Source: Bacillota bacterium (lineage in GTDB: Bacteria; Bacillota; Clostridia; Christensenellales; UMGS416). Taken from it: DNA of 64,000 bases. The stretch is from contig JAEYPH010000103.1 in assembly GCA_023410875.1 (NCBI GenBank), positions 57,150 to 121,149 on the forward strand. Reading direction: 5' to 3'. The translations under genes and the position numbers were made by a program. Positions 59,144 to 64,000 of this stretch are shown here, piece by piece. A model generated the notes under the pieces. The model searched no databases, was not told where the DNA came from, and saw only the letters and a list, made by a program, of their open reading frames with translations. Position 1 is the stretch's first letter. Every line of letters starts with the position of its first letter.

Positions 59144-59954
59144 AGCATATCTCCAACTCCTTCAGAATGGCTCTTAAGGCCTCCAGGTCCTGCCGGAACA
59201 GCGCCGGGCCGGTGAACCCGCGGAACGGCCCCGCCGCGCAAAGATGCGGCTCCAGCGACAGGAACATGCCTTCCCTGCCCCGAAGCGCGTGCAGCAGCTC
59301 CCGGATGCGGCCGTCTCCGCGCCCGGCCACGACGATCTCACCGGTCTCCCGGCGGGAATCCTTCACATGCACGTACTCGACGTATTCCTTGACATTTCCG
59401 AAGCTTGACAGCGGGTCCTCCCCGGCGGCGACGAAGTTGGATGGGTCCAGAACCGCCCGGAAGCGCCCGCTGTTCAAGGCCTCCAAGAGCTTCTTGCAGT
59501 TGAGAGAAGACTCGCCGAAAATGTGCGCCTCGTTCTCGTGCAAAAGGCAGACATCGTGTTCCCGCGCGACTTCCAGCATGGTCCGTAGCCTGTCCACGAC
59601 AGTTTGCTCGCGGATATCATAGTCTTCCTTTTTCATAAAGAACGAGAAAATCCGTATGTACGGGGCGTGCAGCGCGCCGGCGATTTGCACCACGCGCCGG
59701 AATTTCTGGAAGTGACTTTGGAAATCGTCCCCGATGTCGATTTTGCCGATGGGGGAACCGACCGAGGACACGGCAATACCGACAGCAGAGAACTGCGCCT
59801 TTACGGTTTCAATCTCACCGTCGGTCAGATCGGCGACGTTTTTGTCCCAAACGCTGCGAAACTCGACGTACTTGATTCCGTTGTCCTGCATGAAGGCGAT
59901 CTGCTCGCCCAGGTCCGGGGAAATCTCATCGGCAAAGCAACTGATGCGGTACAT
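59136..59954 (-). CDS. TIM-barrel sugar isomerase/epimerase 1
   Basis: 272 residues of the xylose-isomerase-like AP endonuclease-2 superfamily. It starts MYRISCFADEISPDLGEQIAFMQDNGIKYVEFR. Metal-ligand positions are in CLLHENEAHIFGES (Glu), FRAVLDPSNFVAAG (Asp) and VEYVHVKDSR (His). Probably epimerises or isomerises the keto sugar made by the linked oxidoreductase. ATG 59954 is 6 nt after GGGGGT; a GTG two codons upstream is possible. Middle gene of the minus-strand operon. Confidence 0.88.
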   Translation of the reverse strand: MYRISCFADEISPDLGEQIAFMQDNGIKYVEFRSVWDKNVADLTDGEIETVKAQFSAVGIAVSSVGSPIGKIDIGDDFQSHFQKFRRVVQIAGALHAPYIRIFSFFMKKEDYDIREQTVVDRLRTMLEVAREHDVCLLHENEAHIFGESSLNCKKLLEALNSGRFRAVLDPSNFVAAGEDPLSSFGNVKEYVEYVHVKDSRRETGEIVVAGRGDGRIRELLHALRGREGMFLSLEPHLCAAGPFRGFTGPALFRQDLEALRAILKELEICYE

Positions 59955-59969
59955 CGGCACACCCCCAGC

Positions 59970-60752
59970 CTACGATTGCTGTTCCAGGCCGCGCAGCGCG
60001 GCGATCTCCCTGGGCAGGTGCACGTCCCAGGGTTCCCAGCCGATCCACTCCCCGCTGAGGAAGCCGTCATAGCCCGTACCTTTAAGCACAGAAACGGCGG
60101 TTCTGTGGTCAATCGACCCCTGCCCGATGGGCAGGAAGACCAGCTTGCCGTCGGCACGGCGCCCGTCGTGGATGTGGACGTGCCGGATGTAGGGCCGCAG
60201 GGTCTCAAACGCATCCTCTACGGAAACGTTCGCGGTCAGCACAGGATGCATGATGTCCCAGTTCGCGGCGACGGCGGGATGGTTCACCTGCCGCATGATG
60301 CCGGCGATGTCTTCGGGGTCGCACCATCCGTCGTGGGTCTCCATACACAGCGTCACCCCGGCGTCCTGCGCTTCCTGAGCCAAGCAGCCCAGGGCATCCA
60401 CGATCAACGAGGCGCTTTGGCTGCGCTCCACGCCCTCGGGTATCATGCCGCCGAACACCCGCAGGGCGGGGCTGCCCACTTGGGCAGCCAAATGGATGGC
60501 ACGCCGGGCCTGCTCCACGTTCTCTGCATGCGTTTCAGGATTGGCAAAGCTGCAGGAGGTCGCGATGCAGCAGATGGCGATGCCGCTGTCCTGCGCTGCC
60601 GAGGCCGCTTCCTTCAACTGTGCGGCCGGGGATGCGATCTCAATGCCATGCTTATGGCCGGAGCCGATGCGCGGCTCGACGCCCGCATACCCATAACGCT
60701 TTGCCACAGCCACCGTTTCCCGCAAGCTCAGCTCCGGGCAGGAAAAGCTCAT
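59970..60752 (-). CDS. TIM-barrel sugar isomerase/epimerase 2
   Basis: 260 residues from the ATG. Superfamily pattern: LSLRETVAVAKRYGYAGVEPRIGSGHKHG, metal Glu in VTLCMETHDGWC, Asp/His in AANWDIMHPVL, IRHVHIHDGRR, and Glu in FLSGEWIGWEPWDVH. The best Shine-Dalgarno, GGAGG, is too far from this ATG but sits 9 nt before an in-frame ATA at 60767, which would add IKISF and give the family-like IKISFMSFSCPELSL. The true start is therefore unclear. First gene of the operon; divergent from the AraC regulator. Confidence 0.87.
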   Translation of the reverse strand: MSFSCPELSLRETVAVAKRYGYAGVEPRIGSGHKHGIEIASPAAQLKEAASAAQDSGIAICCIATSCSFANPETHAENVEQARRAIHLAAQVGSPALRVFGGMIPEGVERSQSASLIVDALGCLAQEAQDAGVTLCMETHDGWCDPEDIAGIMRQVNHPAVAANWDIMHPVLTANVSVEDAFETLRPYIRHVHIHDGRRADGKLVFLPIGQGSIDHRTAVSVLKGTGYDGFLSGEWIGWEPWDVHLPREIAALRGLEQQS

Positions 60753-60846
60753 AAATGAAATCTTTATCTTCCTTCACCTCCCGATCCTTCTGCCCCCCAG
60801 TATACTTGAACTATTTATAAAATATTTTAATATTTAGACTAAAAGT

Positions 60847-60875
60847 TTGCTTATCTTGGGTTTGCGCGCTAGAAT
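60847..60875 (+). promoter_or_regulatory. Promoter of the AraC regulator
   Basis: TTGCTT (60847-60852), 17-nt spacer, TAGAAT (60870-60875). The adjoining AT-rich block 60795-60845 probably holds the divergent operon promoter and regulator sites. Confidence 0.6.
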
Positions 60876-60905
60876 GAAAACAGGAAGCAAAGGGCGGTAT
60901 TTGCA

Positions 60906-61757
60906 ATGAAAATGCAGACCGGGCTCCAGCCCGTATTGGATACCGATTTATCCTTGTCTCATAGCGTGGACGATTCCTATGTCATGGACTCTTTGCATTT
61001 TCACGATGTGTTGGAAATCTATTTTGCCAAGACCGGCGGGTTGAAATACTTCGTGAACAACCGGGTATATCCCGTGGAACAGAACGACCTGTTCGTGTTC
61101 AACCACCTGGACCTGCATCGGATCGATGTGCCCCAGGGCGTCCGGTATGAGCGGTATATCCTCACCTTCAGCCGGAAATACATCCATGGGTATTCCACCG
61201 ACAACACCGACCTGCTCAAGTGCTTTTTAGACCGGGAGCCCAGCTTCAGCCATAAGCTCCATCTATCCGAGGAAGAAGCCAAGGCCTATTTGCTGCTGTT
61301 TGAAAAGACAAAAGCTCACCGGGACCACGCCGGTTACGGTGAGGATGTGTATCAAAAGCTGTGCCTGGCGGAGATCCTGATATTCGTGAACCGCCTGTAT
61401 CGCAGCGCCGACGGCAGCCCCGCCATGCACTCGGACGCGGAATATTTAAAGATCAAGCCCGTCATCAACTACATCAACGACCATCTGGATGAGAAAATTC
61501 GATTGGACACACTGGCCAAGGAATTTTATATCAACAAATATCACCTGTGCAAAGTCTTCAAGAGCGCCACCGGGTTCACGATCAACGAGTATATGATTTA
61601 TCGCCGAATCATCCGGGCCAGCGAACTGCTGCACAAAGGGGAAGCGGTGACCAGCGTGGCCGAGCTTACGGGCTTTCAGAACGACAGCCACTTCATCACG
61701 ACCTTCAAGAAGATCGTGGGCGTTTCCCCAAAACAGTACGCCAAGCGTAACCAATAA
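60906..61757 (+). CDS. AraC-family regulator beside the sulfatase locus
   Basis: 283 residues. The cupin sensor is MDSLHFHDVLEIYFAKTGGLKYFVNNRVYPVEQNDLFVFNHLDLHRI. The C-terminal double helix-turn-helix is IRLDTLAKEFYINKYHLCKVFKSATGFTINEYMIYRR and TSVAELTGFQNDSHFITTFKKIVGVSPKQYAK. Divergent from the TIM-barrel/oxidoreductase operon, which it probably activates with a sugar ligand; control of the sulfatases themselves is a further inference. Confidence 0.92.
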   Translation: MKMQTGLQPVLDTDLSLSHSVDDSYVMDSLHFHDVLEIYFAKTGGLKYFVNNRVYPVEQNDLFVFNHLDLHRIDVPQGVRYERYILTFSRKYIHGYSTDNTDLLKCFLDREPSFSHKLHLSEEEAKAYLLLFEKTKAHRDHAGYGEDVYQKLCLAEILIFVNRLYRSADGSPAMHSDAEYLKIKPVINYINDHLDEKIRLDTLAKEFYINKYHLCKVFKSATGFTINEYMIYRRIIRASELLHKGEAVTSVAELTGFQNDSHFITTFKKIVGVSPKQYAKRNQ

Positions 61758-61774
61758 GAAGCTGCCGCTTTAGT

Positions 61775-62719
61775 CTATTGCCCGCTCACGCAGTCCACGC
61801 TGCCGAAGAGCGCCGCCAGCCTGTCCAGCGCGCCCCTGGGCAGCGGCGGCCCTTGGATGGAGCGCAGGTTGTCCAGCAGATGCGCCCGCTCCGCTGTGCC
61901 GGTCAACGTCACGGTGATGCCGGGCGTGTGGCGGCAGAAGCGGTACGCCGCCTCCATGATGCTCCCCGCGACGCCCGGGCCTAGCAGGAAATCCAGCGCG
62001 TGGCCGTCGCCGCTCAGGCCCTCCCCGCCCTGCCCACGGGCGAGAATGCGCTCCAGATCGATTCTGAGCTGCGCCGGGTTGGAAAGCGCCGAGCGAACGG
62101 CGAACATGCACAGCAACCCAACATCGTTCCTCATCGCCAGCGGCAGAACGCTTTGGGCCGCCGAGGGGTTGAGCAGATTATAGCCGGTCATGACCACGCC
62201 GAAGTGATTCTCCGGCAAAGCGAGTTTCAGCATCTCGTGGCTTGTGTCCACGGCGAACCGCTCGGTTATGCCGACAAAGCGGATCTTCCCCTGCTCCCTG
62301 GCGCGGAGCATCTCCGGCAGCAGCGCATCGCGCACCCACGGATAATCCTCCGCCGCGACGCCATGAATATGGTAGACATCGATATGGTCGGTCTTGAGCG
62401 CGCGCAGGCTTTCGTCCAGCGTCCGCGACAGCGCCTGGGCGCCCTGGAGCCCACCCGGCATGCTGTAGGGGAATTTCGTGGAGAGCACATAGGAATCCCG
62501 CGGGATACCCTGAAGCCCTTGGCCAACGGCGCTTTCCGTGCCGTAGACCGTAGCCGTATCAAAAAAGGTTACGCCAGCGTCAAAGGCAGCGCGCACGATA
62601 CCCGCCGCGTGCTCGGCGCCGTACTTTCCCACACCGATGCGGGAAAACCCGCCGCAACCCAGCCCGGCCACCGTCACGCGCAGCCCAGTTCTGCCCAGCA
62701 CCGTCGTTTGCATCTGCAT
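61775..62719 (-). CDS. Aldo/keto reductase
   Basis: 314 residues. It starts TTVLGRTGLRVTVAGLGCGGFSRIG; catalytic Asp and Tyr are in AGVTFFDTATVYGTESAVGQGL, Lys in VLSTKFPYS, and His in IDVYHIHGV. Reduces aldehydes or sugars with NAD(P)H, cytoplasmic. Converges on the AraC gene with a 17-nt gap. Substrate unknown. Confidence 0.92.
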   Translation of the reverse strand: MQMQTTVLGRTGLRVTVAGLGCGGFSRIGVGKYGAEHAAGIVRAAFDAGVTFFDTATVYGTESAVGQGLQGIPRDSYVLSTKFPYSMPGGLQGAQALSRTLDESLRALKTDHIDVYHIHGVAAEDYPWVRDALLPEMLRAREQGKIRFVGITERFAVDTSHEMLKLALPENHFGVVMTGYNLLNPSAAQSVLPLAMRNDVGLLCMFAVRSALSNPAQLRIDLERILARGQGGEGLSGDGHALDFLLGPGVAGSIMEAAYRFCRHTPGITVTLTGTAERAHLLDNLRSIQGPPLPRGALDRLAALFGSVDCVSGQ

Positions 62720-62776
62720 TTACCCCCTCGCATCCCACTGCTTCTCCAATGTCACTGCCGGCAATGCGGGCATGGA

Positions 62777-63643
62777 TCACACGTCACTCTCGAAATACGC
62801 CACGATTCCATCAAAAATGGCTTTGCCCAAACGCTTCTGGTAATCCGGATCTTGAAGGTTCGCCTCTTCCTCCGGGTTGGATATAAATCCGCATTCTATG
62901 AGCACACAGGGTTGCGCACCGCTCTTCAGTATAAAGTAGTCATTGGGCTGAACACTGTTTTTTCTTTTGTTGTCCAGACTCCGATCCATACGGTTGCCAA
63001 TGGCCTGCGCAAGCGCTTCCCCTTGCAGTGAATTCTGCATATAGTAAACGATGTGGCCGGCAATATCGGGATCCTCGTAGGTATTCATATGAATGCTAAC
63101 AACAATGTCGGAGTGGCTGCCGACAATGACTTGCCGCCGTTTCTCCATATCTTCATCCTTTGTTGGAGCTGTAGCATTTTCATCTTTCCGCGTCAGTATG
63201 ACCTGAGCGCCACCCTGAACAAGCTCATTCTGCAAGCATTGGGCTACAGCCAAATTCAGATCGTCCTCGTGGGAACCGCTGGCGCCGATTGCCCCACAAT
63301 CAAAGCCGCCGTGACCGGCGTCTATCACGACGACCTTGCCGCTGATTCCAGAATCCTTCCTGACCGTTGCAGTCTTGCGTAAATTGTCTTCCCTCTGCGC
63401 CTCCTGTTTGCTCACGACCTGTATTGCCGAGGCGCCGGAATGACCGGCGTATAATGGAAGGGCGCTGGAATGATCCGAATCATAAAGAAGAATGGCGCCG
63501 GCGACACCCATGATAAAAAACGTGACGACCATTGTGCGGGCGAGCTTACGCCAATTGAACCGATATTTGTTTGCAGAAGGTGTTTTCGATATATCTCGTG
63601 CTGCCCGGCCACGAGAATGATCCTTGGTAATTGGCCTGCTCAT
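62777..63643 (-). CDS. N-acetylmuramoyl-L-alanine amidase, CwlD-like
   Basis: 288 residues. A membrane anchor at about residues 35-55 (TMVVTFFIMGVAGAILLY) precedes an Amidase_3 domain: VVVIDAGHGGFDCGAIG (zinc His), EDDLNLAVAQ (Glu), DIVVSIHMNTYEDP (second His) and VLIECGFISNPEEEANL (catalytic Glu). Cuts the stem peptide from MurNAc; CwlD homologues make spore-cortex muramic lactam, suggesting but not proving a spore-forming lineage. ATG 63643 follows GGGGGT; further Met codons upstream are possible. Confidence 0.92.
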   Translation of the reverse strand: MSRPITKDHSRGRAARDISKTPSANKYRFNWRKLARTMVVTFFIMGVAGAILLYDSDHSSALPLYAGHSGASAIQVVSKQEAQREDNLRKTATVRKDSGISGKVVVIDAGHGGFDCGAIGASGSHEDDLNLAVAQCLQNELVQGGAQVILTRKDENATAPTKDEDMEKRRQVIVGSHSDIVVSIHMNTYEDPDIAGHIVYYMQNSLQGEALAQAIGNRMDRSLDNKRKNSVQPNDYFILKSGAQPCVLIECGFISNPEEEANLQDPDYQKRLGKAIFDGIVAYFESDV

Positions 63644-63877
63644 TTGCAACCCCCATGGAATCTGTTTCATCACCAAAGGGCCCTTGGCGCGATGGGAAGA
63701 ACCCCCAATGAAAGCAACTCGGCATTCGTAATATATCATACCGTAAGAAATGAATCATTTTGTATAGGAGTTGTATAGAAGTTGCATAGTTATGCGTAAT
63801 ATGGAAAACCATTCCATTCTAATGTAAAGTTAAAGACTGTGTCGAGTCGAACCTAAAGAAAAACCCCTACCCGGCTG

Positions 63878-64000
63878 GACTGACCCCCGTTCAGTAGACA
63901 CGAAGAAAAAGCCCTGCCGTAGGAATACGAGGAATTACGCAGACTGGCGCCGTTTTTCGAGCGGCGTCAGTTTTGTTTTAAGCTGAATGCGCTCATGATT
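63878..64000 (-). mobile_element. End of an IS3-family insertion sequence
   Basis: The terminal inverted repeat starts at TGGACTGACCCCC (63878), typical of IS3/IS150-type ends, with the transposase C-terminus just inside. The rest lies beyond the window. Confidence 0.8.
63935..64000 (-). CDS. IS3-family transposase OrfB, C-terminal fragment
   Basis: The minus strand reads NHERIQLKTKLTPLEKRRQSA then TAA, the standard ending of IS3-family integrase-type transposases after the DDE catalytic core. The remainder is outside the window. Confidence 0.85.
   Translation of the reverse strand, partial: NHERIQLKTKLTPLEKRRQSA

Overview
This is a GC-rich window from an anaerobic, Gram-positive-type bacterium, most likely a gut or sediment Clostridia (Firmicutes) lineage. 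The signs are lipoproteins with LAGC lipoboxes, clear AGGAGG Shine-Dalgarno sites and TTGACA/TATAAT promoters. Family content agrees: a CwlD-like amidase, LplB/LplC-type sugar ABC permeases without their own ATPase, URO-D-like methyltransferases, an oxygen-sensitive cysteine desulfidase-type enzyme and an anaerobic sulfatase-maturating enzyme. I see no rRNA, tRNA, CRISPR array or prophage. The only mobile DNA is an IS3-family end at the right edge. Species-level identity cannot be read from the sequence.

Layout. 1-5.1 kb (minus): ndh2, polyprenyl diphosphate synthase, a flavinylation-motif lipoprotein and ApbE, which together resemble the flavin-based extracellular electron transfer locus of Listeria. 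5.3-11.3 kb: GH36 alpha-galactosidase, a secreted BspA-type leucine-rich-repeat/Fn3 protein, a methyltransferase behind a structured attenuator-like leader, and a frameshifted TfoX C-terminal-domain gene. 11.6-12.6 kb: a zinc-ribbon membrane protein and mntP. 12.8-16.9 kb (plus): a LacI regulator followed by an operator-controlled operon rpiB-alsK-alsE-dehydrogenase that reads as D-allose/D-allulose catabolism. 17.4-17.9 kb: a decayed Fn3 gene. 18.1-31.5 kb: mixed metabolic genes (cysteine desulfidase family, two URO-D methyltransferases, AraC and TetR regulators, an ATPase, small redox enzymes, a DUF692-like protein, a kinase-like phosphotransferase). 32-35.6 kb: a lipoprotein-dependent sugar ABC importer. 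35.7-39.1 kb: a two-component system, a secreted DUF2680-like protein and a membrane iron-sulfur protein whose frame lacks its expected stop. 39.2-43 kb: a GPH symporter, an XRE-TPR regulator and a squalene-cyclase-like protein. 43-46.2 kb: ku-ligD for bacterial non-homologous end joining. 46.5-47.3 kb: an AT-rich NYN/zinc-ribbon gene that looks acquired.

The largest coherent system is 47.8-60.8 kb. Six different Cys-type sulfatases, none with a signal peptide, surround one radical-SAM sulfatase maturase. A three-gene minus-strand operon (Gfo/Idh/MocA oxidoreductase and two TIM-barrel isomerases) follows, and a divergent AraC regulator stands beside it. The arrangement implies removal of sulfate in the cytoplasm from an imported, multiply sulfated sugar, followed by oxidation/isomerisation of the sugar. 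No transporter or glycosidase is linked. The window ends with an aldo/keto reductase, a CwlD-like amidase and the IS3 fragment.
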